From assembly GCA_963805455.1 (NCBI GenBank), contig CAWDUJ010000002.1, positions 1 through 64,000 on the forward strand: 64,000 bases of DNA. The letters run 5' to 3'. A program made the translations under genes and the position numbers. This DNA comes from VRUE01 sp963805455. Its GTDB lineage: Bacteria; Actinomycetota; Thermoleophilia; Solirubrobacterales; 70-9. The notes beneath the pieces are model-generated. The model searched no databases. It was not told the DNA's origin and saw nothing but the letters and a program-made list of their open reading frames with translations. Below, piece by piece: positions 24,193 to 33,311 of the stretch (its first letter is position 1; every line of letters begins with the position of its first letter).

Positions 24193-25557
24193 TTAGCGCC
24201 TACGGACCTTCGGACGCGGCGCACCGCCGCTCATCTGGGCGAGTTGCTCCGGGCTCGGCATCTTCCCGGTGACCATCTGGCGCATCATTTTTCGCATCTG
24301 CTCGAACTGTTTCAGCAGCTGCTTGACGTGCTGGACCCGGACGCCGGAGCCGTTCGCGATCCGTTTCCGGCGCGAGCCGTTGATGACCGATGGATTGACC
24401 CGCTCTTCGGGCGTCATCGAGAGGATGATCGCCTCGACCCGGTCGAGCTCGCCCTCGTCGACCTCGGCGTTCTTCAGCCCCTTCATCGCCCCCATCCCCG
24501 GGATCATTCCGATCAGCCCGCTGAGCGGCCCCATTTTCCGCACCTGCCGCATCTGCTGGAGGAAGTCTTCGAGGGTGAAGCGGTCGCTTTCGAGTTTCTT
24601 CTGGAGGTCTTCGGCCTGGCGCTCGTCGACCTGCTCCTCGGCTTTCTCGATCAGGCTGAGGACGTCCCCCATGCCGAGGATCCGGGACGCCATCCGGTCC
24701 GGGTGGAAGGCCTCGAACGCCTCCAGCTTCTCGCCGGTCGAGGCGAACAGGATCGGCTTGCCGGTCACAGCCTTGACCGAGAGCGCCGCGCCTCCGCGGG
24801 CATCCCCGTCGAGCTTGGTCATCACGACGCCGTCGAACTCGGCCGCCTCGGCGAATGACTCGGCGACCCCGACCGCATCCTGGCCGGTCATCGCATCGAC
24901 GACGAGGAGGACGTCGTGGGGCTTCGTCCGCTTGCGGATCTTCGCCAGCTCGTCCATCAGCTCCTCGTCGATGTGGAGGCGGCCGGCGGTGTCGATGATC
25001 AGGACGTCACGGCGCTCCTCGCGGGCGCGGTCGAGCGCCCAGGTGGCGATCTCGACCGGGTCGGCCTCGGTTCCCTGCTCGTAGACGTGGGCGCCGGCGC
25101 GGCCGCCGACGGTGACGAGCTGCTCGACCGCGGCCGGGCGGTAGACGTCGCAGGCGGCCAGCGCCACGTCCTTGCCGCCTTTGCCGAGGTGCTGGGCGAG
25201 CTTCGCGCAGGCGGTCGTCTTCCCCGAGCCCTGGAGGCCGGCCATCAGGATCACCGTAGGACCGCTCGAGGAGAAGGCGAGGTCGCGCCCGGAGCCGCCC
25301 ATCAGCCCGGTCAGCTCCTCGTTGACGATCTTGACCACCTGCTGGCCGGGATCGAGGCTGTCCATCACCCCGCTGCCGAGGCAGCGCTCCTTCAGCTCCT
25401 TGGTGAAGGCTTTGACAACCTTGAAGTTGACGTCTGCCTCGAGCAGGGCGAGCCGGATCTCGCGCATCGCGGCATCGACGTCACCCTCGCTGAGCTTGCC
25501 GCGCGAGCGGACGTCGGAAAGCGTCGACTGAAGTCGGTCTGAGAGCTGGTCGAACAC
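24193..25557 (-). CDS. ffh: Signal recognition particle protein Ffh
   Basis: The 454-residue product is the SRP GTPase that recognises signal sequences as they leave the ribosome. The N domain spans about residues 1-85. In the G domain are G1 GLQGSGKTT near residue 106, DTAGRLHID and TKLDGDARGG. The M domain from about residue 300 contains the methionine-rich groove (MRKMMRQMVTGKMP) and the 4.5S RNA-binding SRRKRIANGSGV. It is read in the same direction as ftsY, with a PKD-domain secreted protein inserted between them. The 4.5S RNA gene was not found in this window. Confidence 0.97.
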   Translation of the reverse strand: MFDQLSDRLQSTLSDVRSRGKLSEGDVDAAMREIRLALLEADVNFKVVKAFTKELKERCLGSGVMDSLDPGQQVVKIVNEELTGLMGGSGRDLAFSSSGPTVILMAGLQGSGKTTACAKLAQHLGKGGKDVALAACDVYRPAAVEQLVTVGGRAGAHVYEQGTEADPVEIATWALDRAREERRDVLIIDTAGRLHIDEELMDELAKIRKRTKPHDVLLVVDAMTGQDAVGVAESFAEAAEFDGVVMTKLDGDARGGAALSVKAVTGKPILFASTGEKLEAFEAFHPDRMASRILGMGDVLSLIEKAEEQVDERQAEDLQKKLESDRFTLEDFLQQMRQVRKMGPLSGLIGMIPGMGAMKGLKNAEVDEGELDRVEAIILSMTPEERVNPSVINGSRRKRIANGSGVRVQHVKQLLKQFEQMRKMMRQMVTGKMPSPEQLAQMSGGAPRPKVRRR

Positions 25558-25580
25558 GGGCCGACCAGCTTAGAGGGCGC

Positions 25581-27521
25581 TCAGTGGGTGACGATGGTGA
25601 AGGTCACCGATTGGGGCCTAGATTTCTTGCCGTCGGAGTCCGTGGCAATCGCCTGCAATCGGTATTGAGCGGAGATCAGCCTTCGGCCACCGAGCTTCCC
25701 GCTGAAGCGAAACGCGTTTGCCCCGGCCTTTGCCGATCGACTGACGTTTCCATGGGCCGAGAAGCCCTTTGGGATATGGCCGAGCTTCTTCATTCTGCGG
25801 GGTCCGATGTAAAGCCGTACGCTCGCTGCCTCAGAGAGCCGGAAGGAGACCATCGTCCCGACCGGGGCCTTTCTTGCCCTTTTCGATACGACGGCAGCTT
25901 TCGCACTCCCACCTCCCGCGGCCCGGAACCGCTTTCTCGAGAGCTTCAGGTCGGTGAGCAACGGAGCACCTTCGCCCTCCCCCGCTGACACCGCCACCGA
26001 GCCGCTCGCCTCGCTCGAGTTCCCCAGCGAGTCGCCGGCGGAGACAGTGATCTGGGGGCTTCCCGGGGCACTGAAAGCGTGAGAAGCGGTGTTGCCGGTC
26101 GCTATCCCGCCGTCACCGAAATTCCAGGCCGTCGCGCCGAGCGGCGACCAGGCGTCGACCGGAGAGACAGAGAACGCGAGTGCCTGGCCGACGGTCCCCG
26201 AGCCCGGCACCGAGAGCCCGTTGATCACCGGCCCGGCGGCGTCGAAGACGGCGACTCTGGCTTCGGTCGTCCCGTCCGACTTGTAGATCGAGACCAGGGT
26301 GTTGCCCTGATCGTCGGTCGAGATCCCGTTCGGCTGGGTCAGGTGGGTCGCTTCGCCGAACGAGACCGGTTCGGTGAATGTGCTCGCTCCGGGTTCCAGG
26401 GTCGCTCCCCAGGCGTCGACGTGCCCGATCGAAGGCGAATCGCTGTAGGCGGCGACGAAGCGGCCGAAACGGTCGATCGCCAGCCACGGAAAGCTGCGGA
26501 TGTGGTTCGTGGTCGGCGAGACGTCGAGGACGCCGGAGAACGAGCCTCCCGGCTCCGCCACCCTCGCCTTCACGGTTCTCCCGCCGGCGGTCTGCTCGAC
26601 CCAGATGACGCCGATCCGACCGCTGTCGTCCTCGACGATCTTCGGGAACGCACCGGGTTCGCTGACGACCGACCCACCGGAGACTTCGCGGAACGTGACT
26701 CGATCGAGAGAGCCCCCCGGAGCGAGCGACCCAAGGATCAGCTTTCCGGTCGCGTTTTCGATCCAGGTCGCCCGGAGGATGCCGTCGGGCCCGATCGCGA
26801 CACGGGCGGAATCCGCCACAACCGCTTTCCCTTCTTCATTGAGGCGCACCGGAGTCGACCAGCCCGAGGCGGTGCGGAGGCTGCCGTAAAGCTGATTGCC
26901 GCTGTCGACGACGTCGAAGACGATCCCCGCCCCTCCCTGCGCGCTTGTCGCGACCCAGGGCCGGAAACCCTCGCCCGAGGCGAGCGGCAGTGCGGTGGCC
27001 GCGGATGGCGCCCCACCCTGCGGGCGTTCGGAGACGTATGCGCGTCGTGACCCGGTCGAGCCGCCACCGACGACCGCGATCGTCGCGCCGCTCGAGTCGA
27101 CGGCGACGCGGGCATGGTCGGGCGAGGCCGGCGTCGAGGGAACTTCTGCCGCGGCGCCGAATGGGCCGCAGCCGGTCGCGCCCGCTACGCGCAGCTTCCC
27201 GCCGGCATCGAGCCAATCAATCGCCGCCACGGCACCGGCGGCCGCGGCTTCGGGATAGCCGCTGCCGGAGGTGCCGAGGTTCTGTGCAGGGATGGCGAAT
27301 GACCCTCCGGCGGGACGCGTCGTCGCAATCGTTGCGCCGCCGGCGACGACGATGGACGAGCACCCGCCTTCCCTGGCGAGCGCCACCGGATAGATCGCCG
27401 GGGTGATCGGGGGCGAGGGCTCGACGGTCGGCAGCCAGGACGGCGCAGCATCCGCCGAGGAGACGACGATCAACGCCACGATCGCCGCGAGCACCGCCAC
27501 GGAAGCCGCTCGGCCCCACAT
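25581..27521 (-). CDS. Secreted PKD-domain protein of unknown function
   Basis: The 646-residue product has a signal peptide (ASVAVLAAIVALIVVSSADA). A repetitive beta region follows from about residue 40 to 440, with WxE/WL segments recurring about every 50 residues, suggesting a propeller or sialidase-like array. A PKD domain follows (GTAVxxxAF...WNFGDGG...HAFSAPGSPQITV, about residues 440-530). The C-terminal Lys-rich beta domain carries SVRLYIGPRR, resembling modules found in other secreted actinobacterial proteins. No catalytic residue is recognised. It sits between ftsY and ffh, 23 bp before ffh, an insertion into the SRP pair. I chose the ATG just before the signal peptide; the frame is open far upstream. 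Confidence 0.6.
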   Translation of the reverse strand: MWGRAASVAVLAAIVALIVVSSADAAPSWLPTVEPSPPITPAIYPVALAREGGCSSIVVAGGATIATTRPAGGSFAIPAQNLGTSGSGYPEAAAAGAVAAIDWLDAGGKLRVAGATGCGPFGAAAEVPSTPASPDHARVAVDSSGATIAVVGGGSTGSRRAYVSERPQGGAPSAATALPLASGEGFRPWVATSAQGGAGIVFDVVDSGNQLYGSLRTASGWSTPVRLNEEGKAVVADSARVAIGPDGILRATWIENATGKLILGSLAPGGSLDRVTFREVSGGSVVSEPGAFPKIVEDDSGRIGVIWVEQTAGGRTVKARVAEPGGSFSGVLDVSPTTNHIRSFPWLAIDRFGRFVAAYSDSPSIGHVDAWGATLEPGASTFTEPVSFGEATHLTQPNGISTDDQGNTLVSIYKSDGTTEARVAVFDAAGPVINGLSVPGSGTVGQALAFSVSPVDAWSPLGATAWNFGDGGIATGNTASHAFSAPGSPQITVSAGDSLGNSSEASGSVAVSAGEGEGAPLLTDLKLSRKRFRAAGGGSAKAAVVSKRARKAPVGTMVSFRLSEAASVRLYIGPRRMKKLGHIPKGFSAHGNVSRSAKAGANAFRFSGKLGGRRLISAQYRLQAIATDSDGKKSRPQSVTFTIVTH

Positions 27522-27556
27522 GCGGCCCAGGATACGCCCGGCCCAGCGGCGACCGA

Positions 27557-28552
27557 CTATTCGGCCAAAAGCGCCTGCGCAAAATCGGTCGGGTCGAACG
27601 GGCGCAGGTCCTCGAGCTTCTCGCCGATGCCAATCAGCTTCACCGGGATCTCGAGCTCGCTCGCGATCGCAAGCACGATCCCGCCCTTGGCGGTGCCGTC
27701 GAGCTTGGTCAGGACGACGCCGTCCACCTCGGCCGCTTCGGAGAACACCTTGGCCTGGCGCAGTCCGTTCTGGCCGGTAGTCGCGTCGATCGAGATCAGG
27801 GTCTCGTGGGGGGCGCCGGGAAGCTGCTTGCCGATCACGCGCCGCACCTTCCCCAGCTCGTCCATCAGGTTTCCCTGGGTGTGGAGGCGGCCGGCGGTGT
27901 CGACGATGACGACGTCGGCGCCGCGGGCGCGCGCGGACTCGATCGCGTCGTAGGCGACGGCCCCGGGATCGCCGCCGGGCTCGGAGCGGACCAGCTCGGC
28001 GCCGGCGCGATCGGCCCACTCCGCGAGCTGCTCGGCGGCGGCGGCGCGGTAGGTGTCGGCGGCGGCGAGGACGACCGAGAGGCCGAACTCGCCGCTCAGA
28101 TGGGAGGCGATCTTGCCGATCGTCGTCGTCTTCCCGGTGCCGTTGACGCCGACCATGAGCAGCACCGCCGGTTCGGCGCCGAGCGCCAGCGGCGCCCGCC
28201 CGGTCGAGGCGACCTCGGCGACGATCTCGATCAGCCGCGCCTGAACCGACTCGCCATCGGCTGGGACGGTCCCCGCATCGACCTCCTGCTCGAGCCGCTC
28301 GACGATCGCGGCCGTGGTCGGGGCGCCGACATCGGCGAGAATCAGCGCCTCCTCGAGCCGCTCCCAGGTTTCCTCGTCGATCCGGTCGAAGAGGCTGGCC
28401 GAGATCTCCTCGGCAAGTGCCCTGCGGCTGCCCGAGAGGCTCTCTCGGAGGCGGCGGAAGACGCCGCGGCGCTGCTCCTCGCTCTCAGGCGCCGAGGTGC
28501 TCGCGGTCGCCCGCGACCCCAGATCGACTATCTCGTCCCAGCCCGTTGCCAT
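27557..28552 (-). CDS. ftsY: SRP receptor FtsY
   Basis: The 331-residue product is the membrane-bound SRP receptor GTPase. The A domain is short (about 25 residues). The N domain spans about residues 30-120, and the G domain has G1 GVNGTGKTTT near residue 135, DTYRAAA, DTAGRLHTQ and TKLDGTAKGG. Together with Ffh it hands ribosomes to the translocon. The N-terminal coding sequence overlaps the 3' end of the upstream acyltransferase gene by 68 nt in a different frame. No later ATG is available, so the overlap looks genuine. Confidence 0.96.
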   Translation of the reverse strand: MATGWDEIVDLGSRATASTSAPESEEQRRGVFRRLRESLSGSRRALAEEISASLFDRIDEETWERLEEALILADVGAPTTAAIVERLEQEVDAGTVPADGESVQARLIEIVAEVASTGRAPLALGAEPAVLLMVGVNGTGKTTTIGKIASHLSGEFGLSVVLAAADTYRAAAAEQLAEWADRAGAELVRSEPGGDPGAVAYDAIESARARGADVVIVDTAGRLHTQGNLMDELGKVRRVIGKQLPGAPHETLISIDATTGQNGLRQAKVFSEAAEVDGVVLTKLDGTAKGGIVLAIASELEIPVKLIGIGEKLEDLRPFDPTDFAQALLAE

Positions 28553-29969
28553 CGCTGCGGGAGGCTATCTGGGCGGCCTCGAAGAGATCCCGCACCGAGT
28601 CGTCGACGTGGGAGGCAATCGCCTCAAGGTCGTCGATCGAGTCGCGGTCGGCGATCAGCCCGAAGAACATCTGGCCGTTGTAGCTGAAGATCGCGATCGC
28701 GAGGGCGTGTCCGCGGGCCAGGAACCCGACCGGGTAGACCCCGATCAGCTCGCGGCCGAGGACGTAGAACGGCATCTGCGGGCCGGGGAAGTTCGTCACC
28801 AGCAGATTGAAGAGCCGGGTCGAGAAGTTGATCGCCGCGGTCGGCCGCAGCAGGACCGGCGGCGCGAAATCGCGGAACCAGTCGTTGAGGTTCCAGATCG
28901 CTTCGGCGCCGAGCGGCTGTTTGGAGGCCTTCAGCGCCTCCATCGCGTGGTTGACCTTGCGAAGCCGCTCAACCGGGTCGGCGATCCCGACCGGGAGCGG
29001 GCCCCGCATCGCGGTCAGCATGTTGCCGAGCTCGCCGTGCTCGTTCTCGGCCCGGACCGAGACGGGGACCAGAGCCCTCATTTCGAGCCCGTCGACCTCG
29101 ACGTCGCGGCTCTGCAGCCAGCGCCGGATCGCCCCGGCCGCGACCGCCAATGAGACGTCGTTGACGGTGCCGCCGAGACTGTTCTTGATCTGCTTGAACT
29201 GCTCGAGGCTGCACTGGGTCCAGGAGAAGGCGCGGTCGGGGCCGATTTCGACGTTGAGCGGGACCTTCGGCGCCGGTTTCGTCAGCGCCCAGCTGACCTC
29301 GAAGATCCCGGCGATCCCGTCCTGGGCCCGCTTCATCGCCCGTTTCGGGGCGGCGATGGCGGCGGCGATCCAGCGGATCCCGCGGCCGAGGGTGGTGACG
29401 AGGCCGGTGAGCGCCCTGCCGGCCAGACCCAGCTGCGTCGGGGCCCGGTGGGGCTCCCAGGGCATTTCTTCGCGTGCGATCTCGAATTTCGGCTCGACAT
29501 CGAATAGAAGGACGCCGATGTCGACGGCGGAGATCCCGTCGGCCAGCGAGTGGTGGGTCTTGTAGACGATCGCGAACCGGTCATCCTCGAAGCCGTCGAC
29601 CAGCCATAGCTCCCAGAGCGGCTTGCGGCGGTCAAGGGCCGGCGAGAGGCAGCGCCCGACGAGCTCGTGGAACTGGGCATCGGTCCCGGGCGCCGGCAGG
29701 GTGACGTGGCGGACGTGCTGGGCGATGTCGAACTCGGGGAAATCGACCCAGAACGGACGCCCGAGCTGCATCGGCGGGAAGACGACGCGCTGGCGGAATC
29801 GCGGCAGCAGGTGGAGGCGGCTGCGGATGTGGGCGTTGAAGTCCTCGAAGCTGGGGGCCGACCCCTCGCAGACCATGATCGCGCCGAGCGCCATGTGACC
29901 GTTCTGCCTCTCGTTGTCCAGGAACGACGTGTCGAACGACGTCAACCTGTCCATATGGCCCTGGGTCAT
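28485..29969 (-). CDS. Wax ester synthase/diacylglycerol acyltransferase
   Basis: The 494-residue product belongs to the bacterial WS/DGAT family that esterifies acyl-CoA to long-chain alcohols or diacylglycerol, making storage lipid. The catalytic HHxxxDG motif is present as HHSLADG near residue 139. A VPVSVR segment, then NMLTAM, and the FNLLVTNFPGPQ strand near residue 380 also match. Length agrees with the family. The last 22 codons overlap ftsY. It lies between smc and ftsY, where no lipid gene is normally found, so it is an insertion into the conserved series. Confidence 0.9.
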   Translation of the reverse strand: MTQGHMDRLTSFDTSFLDNERQNGHMALGAIMVCEGSAPSFEDFNAHIRSRLHLLPRFRQRVVFPPMQLGRPFWVDFPEFDIAQHVRHVTLPAPGTDAQFHELVGRCLSPALDRRKPLWELWLVDGFEDDRFAIVYKTHHSLADGISAVDIGVLLFDVEPKFEIAREEMPWEPHRAPTQLGLAGRALTGLVTTLGRGIRWIAAAIAAPKRAMKRAQDGIAGIFEVSWALTKPAPKVPLNVEIGPDRAFSWTQCSLEQFKQIKNSLGGTVNDVSLAVAAGAIRRWLQSRDVEVDGLEMRALVPVSVRAENEHGELGNMLTAMRGPLPVGIADPVERLRKVNHAMEALKASKQPLGAEAIWNLNDWFRDFAPPVLLRPTAAINFSTRLFNLLVTNFPGPQMPFYVLGRELIGVYPVGFLARGHALAIAIFSYNGQMFFGLIADRDSIDDLEAIASHVDDSVRDLFEAAQIASRSDGNGLGRDSRSGVAGDREHLGA

Positions 29970-30043
29970 ATACCGCCTCCTCTACCTGGCCCAAGGTTCA
30001 GCGTACAGCAGAGGGTCCAGATGAACGTGAGGGTTTTGTTGCT

Positions 30044-32488
30044 TCAGGCAGCCTCGGCCTTGCCCCGCCCGGCGGGGCTCGAGGCCGCGGGCGCGGTGAA
30101 GCCCTCCTCGGGCTCCTCCTCCGCGATTCCGGCGAACGGCGGCGGTCCCTCACCGGCCTCGGCGGCCTCGGCGTCGCCACCGGCCCCGCTCTCGCCTTCG
30201 CGAGGAAGCCGGCGGGAGACGACCCGGGTGACGCCATCGTCGGCCATCGTCACCCCGTAGAGGACGTCGGCGGCGTCCATCGTTCGTTTCTGGTGGGTGA
30301 CGATCACGAACTGGGCACGGTCGGAGAAGCGCCGGATCAGCTGCAGGAAGCGATCGATGTTGGCGTCATCGAGGGCGGCCTCGACCTCGTCGAGGATGTA
30401 GAACGGGCAGGGTCGGGCGAGGAAGACGGCGAAGACGAAGGCCAGGGCGACGAGTGACTTCTCGCCGCCGGAGAGCAGCGACAGCTTCCGCGTCGACTTG
30501 CCGGCCGGGGTGACCTCGATCTCGACACCGAGCTCCTCGCGCTCGTCCTCGGGCTCCTCGCCGTCCTCTCCGCTCTCACCCCCGACGGCCGCCGGCTCGG
30601 CGACCGATCGGAGGCTGACCCGGCGTAGGACGCCGCGCCCGCCCGGGAACAGGTGCTCGACCATCTCACCGAAGTTCCGGGCTGTGGCGTCGAAGGTCTC
30701 CTCGAAGGCGCGCTCGATCTCGGTGTCGATCTCGCCGATCAGTCCTTCCAGCTCCCGCATCCCGCGCTCGGTGTCCTCGCGTTGGGCCTGGAGGGACTCG
30801 ACGTGCTCGCGCGCCTCCTCGTACTCGCGCTCGGCGAGCGGATTGACCGGCCCGATCTGCGCCCGCCGGCGCTCGAGGCGCTCCATCCGGCGGTCGATGT
30901 CGAGCCTTTCCTCGTCGCTCAACGGCTCCTCGGCCGCGCTGACCTCCTCGCCAAGCCGCTTCGCGATCTCGGCCAGCTCCCTGGCGGCATCGGCGCGACG
31001 GTCGCCGAGCTGGGTCGCCTCGACCTCGGCCGCGGTCAGCCGGTCCGACGCGCCCTTCATCTCGACCTGGAGCTCGGACTCCTGTCGCGAGCAGGCACGC
31101 ATCTCCTCGGCGATCGCATCGCTGCCGCCGCCCTCGCCGACAACTCGGGTCTCGATCCGCTCGACGCGGGCCCGGATTCCGGCCTCAGCCGCGGAGGCGG
31201 CCGAGGTCGCAGCCGAGATCTCCGCCAGGAGCCTCTCGCCCGCCTCGACCCGTGCCTTCAGCGCTTCGCGGTGGCGCTCGCCGAGCATGCTCTCGGCGCG
31301 GCGGGCGTGGCGGACGGCGCGCTCGGCGCCGCCACGGACCGCCCCAAGCGCTGCTTCGCGCTCGCGCTCGACGGACTCGTCGGAGCGGGCTCGTGCCAGA
31401 TTCTCGACGGCGCTGGTCAGGCCGGCGTCGATCTCCCCCAGCTCCTCCTCGAGCCGGCGGCCCCGCTCACCGGGGGCCCGACCGGCCTCCTCGATTTCAA
31501 GCGTCAGGGGGCCGAATTCGGCGCGCAGGGAATCGAGGCGCTGCTCGAGCTCGGCGCCGCGGCCGGCAAGCCCGGCGCCGCGCACGGCGATCCTCTCCTG
31601 CTCGCCGCGAAGCTTGGTCAGGGTCCCCCACGCCCGGGTCCGTTCGCGGTCGCGGGCGGCGAAGCGCTCCTCGGCGGCGCGGCGGCGCTCGCTGACCTCG
31701 GCGAGCCGCTTTTCGACCCCGTCCCGGGTGGCACGGGCCTCCTCGGCGGCCTTCTGAGCCGCTTTCGCCCGGTCGGCGCCGAACCGGAGGTCCTCGCCGA
31801 CGAGGCGGGCGCGGAGCTCGAGCTCCTCGCGTTCGATCCTCGCCCCGAGCTCGGCGGCCTGGGCCTGGCGCTTCAGCGGCCGCAGACGGGTGCGCGCCTC
31901 GCGCTCGAGGTCGAACGCCCGGTCGAGGTTGTCGCGCGCCGCGCGCAGCTTCAGCTCGGCCCGCCGGCGGCGCTTGCGGTGCTTGCCGAGGCCGGCGGCC
32001 TCCTCGACCAGGAGCCGCCGCTCGCGCGGCTTCGAGTGGACGATCGACTCGACCCGGCCCTGGCTGATCACGGAGTGCATCTCGCGCCCGAGGTTGGTGT
32101 CGGAGAGCACCTCAACGACGTCGACGAGGCGGCAGCGGGCGCCGTTGAGGCGGTAGGTGCCCTCGCCGGAGCGATCGAGGCGGCGCTGGACGGCAATCTC
32201 GGAGAGCTCGGAGGCGGCCCGGCCCTCGGAGTTGTCGATCGTCACCTCGACCTCGGCGGCGCGGCGCTGGCCGACGCCCTTGCCCCCGGCGGAGATCACG
32301 TCCTGCATCGATGCTCCCCGGATCGCCCCCGGGCTCTGCTCCCCGAGAGCCCAGAGGACGGCGTCGGTGATATTCGACTTGCCGGACCCGTTGGGGCCGA
32401 CGATCACGCTGACGCCAGGGGAGAACTCGAGCCTGGTCCGCTCGGGGAACGACTTGAATCCCTTCATCTCGATCGATCTCAGATACAT
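30044..32488 (-). CDS. smc: SMC chromosome segregation ATPase, short and apparently hinge-less
   Basis: The 814-residue product has both ATPase halves of SMC. The N-terminal half has Walker A GPNGSGKSN (residues 32-40) and the DTNLGREMHSVISQGRV segment. The C-terminal half has the LSGGEKSLVALAF signature and Walker B FYILDEVEAALDD. The region between is mostly charged coiled coil. I cannot find the globular hinge (GxxGxVxDL-type) that normally sits mid-protein, and the total is about 350 residues below the usual 1,150-1,200. A GGG turn lies near residue 450. The frame is uninterrupted. It follows rnc, the usual gene order. Dimerisation would need to occur by other means. Confidence 0.9.
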   Translation of the reverse strand: MYLRSIEMKGFKSFPERTRLEFSPGVSVIVGPNGSGKSNITDAVLWALGEQSPGAIRGASMQDVISAGGKGVGQRRAAEVEVTIDNSEGRAASELSEIAVQRRLDRSGEGTYRLNGARCRLVDVVEVLSDTNLGREMHSVISQGRVESIVHSKPRERRLLVEEAAGLGKHRKRRRRAELKLRAARDNLDRAFDLEREARTRLRPLKRQAQAAELGARIEREELELRARLVGEDLRFGADRAKAAQKAAEEARATRDGVEKRLAEVSERRRAAEERFAARDRERTRAWGTLTKLRGEQERIAVRGAGLAGRGAELEQRLDSLRAEFGPLTLEIEEAGRAPGERGRRLEEELGEIDAGLTSAVENLARARSDESVEREREAALGAVRGGAERAVRHARRAESMLGERHREALKARVEAGERLLAEISAATSAASAAEAGIRARVERIETRVVGEGGGSDAIAEEMRACSRQESELQVEMKGASDRLTAAEVEATQLGDRRADAARELAEIAKRLGEEVSAAEEPLSDEERLDIDRRMERLERRRAQIGPVNPLAEREYEEAREHVESLQAQREDTERGMRELEGLIGEIDTEIERAFEETFDATARNFGEMVEHLFPGGRGVLRRVSLRSVAEPAAVGGESGEDGEEPEDEREELGVEIEVTPAGKSTRKLSLLSGGEKSLVALAFVFAVFLARPCPFYILDEVEAALDDANIDRFLQLIRRFSDRAQFVIVTHQKRTMDAADVLYGVTMADDGVTRVVSRRLPREGESGAGGDAEAAEAGEGPPPFAGIAEEEPEEGFTAPAASSPAGRGKAEAA

Positions 32489-32521
32489 GACCCGTCCTCT
32501 GCCAACACTAAGGCTCGCGTC

Positions 32522-33235
32522 TCAATCGGACGCGACTCCCGTCTCCTCGCCGTTGAGCTTCTCGAGCGCGCGCTGGGCGGCGACCTGCTCGGCCGCCTTC
32601 TTGCTGCGGCCGCTGCCGGTCCCGATCCGATTGGAGCCGACAACCGCGGCGACCTCGAAGGTCCGCGCGTGCGCCGGGCCCGATTCGTCGATCACCTCAT
32701 AGCTGACCCGCTCGCGGTTTCTGGCGAGTTGCTCCTGCAGCGCCGACTTGAAGTCGACCCTGGTCTCGACCGCGAAATCGATCCGCGAGGCGAATGCCTC
32801 CGTGACCGCGCTGGCGACCCGCTCGAAGCCGAAGGCGATGAAGCTGGCCCCGATCAGGGCCTCGGTGACCTCGGGGAGCGGCCGCGAGCCCCCGAGGAGG
32901 ACCTCGGCGGGGATCGCCTCCTCGAGGCCGGGCTCGGCCCCCTCGAGCATCTCCGGGACCCCGAGCTCGCGGCCGACCTCGGCGCAGGAGACGCCGCTGA
33001 CAGCCTGGTTGTGGATCTTCGTCAAACCGCCGGCATCGATCTCTCCGAAGCGCTCGTAGAGATCGGCGGCGACGGCGAGCGCGAGAACGCTGTCGCCGAG
33101 GTAGGCCAGCCGCTCGTAGGAGTCGACGCGCTCCTCGGTCCAGGAGGAGTGCGTCAGGGCGAGGGCCCGAAGGGGGGTGGGTAGCTCGTGAATCAATTCC
33201 GCCAGTGTGCTCCGTTGTCGCTCCCGCGCACTCAT
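32522..33235 (-). CDS. rnc: Ribonuclease III with altered active site
   Basis: The 237-residue product has the RNase III fold (residues 15-150) and a C-terminal double-stranded RNA-binding domain (DFKSALQEQLARNRE to KKAAEQVAAQRALE). It would process rRNA precursors and structured RNA. The signature reads YERLAYLGDSVL: Arg and the last Asp (D48) are kept, but the Glu that follows ERL in known enzymes is Ala44. The later pair PEVTEALIGA has Glu122 where Asp is usual, with E125 kept. These two changes affect metal ligands. The start MSARERQR falls inside the dispersed repeat described separately. It lies between acpP and smc as in other actinobacteria. Confidence 0.9.
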   Translation of the reverse strand: MSARERQRSTLAELIHELPTPLRALALTHSSWTEERVDSYERLAYLGDSVLALAVAADLYERFGEIDAGGLTKIHNQAVSGVSCAEVGRELGVPEMLEGAEPGLEEAIPAEVLLGGSRPLPEVTEALIGASFIAFGFERVASAVTEAFASRIDFAVETRVDFKSALQEQLARNRERVSYEVIDESGPAHARTFEVAAVVGSNRIGTGSGRSKKAAEQVAAQRALEKLNGEETGVASD

Positions 33236-33283
33236 GATCACCGGTGATCTTGCGCGCTCGCTCCGCCGTCCGCAACTGGCGGG
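33190..33283 (-). repeat. Dispersed repeat, copy B, over the rnc start
   Basis: The stretch spans the 3' part of the acpP-rnc spacer and the first 15 codons of rnc. It aligns by eye over about 94 bp with the ribBA-ribH junction (copy C), with one single-base gap and roughly three quarters identity. The two resulting N termini are similar (MSAREROR-like versus MSASEQEQ-like, both followed by ST) although the proteins are unrelated. GAATCAATTCCGCC at its 3' end also recurs at 52217-52230. Confidence 0.65.
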
Positions 33284-33311
33284 TGGTCTACTCCCCATCC
33301 CCGAAGCAAGA

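Noticed and set aside
30653..33184. 843-codon plus-strand frame over smc and rnc
   Set aside because: Antisense shadow; composition is Leu/Asp/Glu/Arg repeats with no domain.
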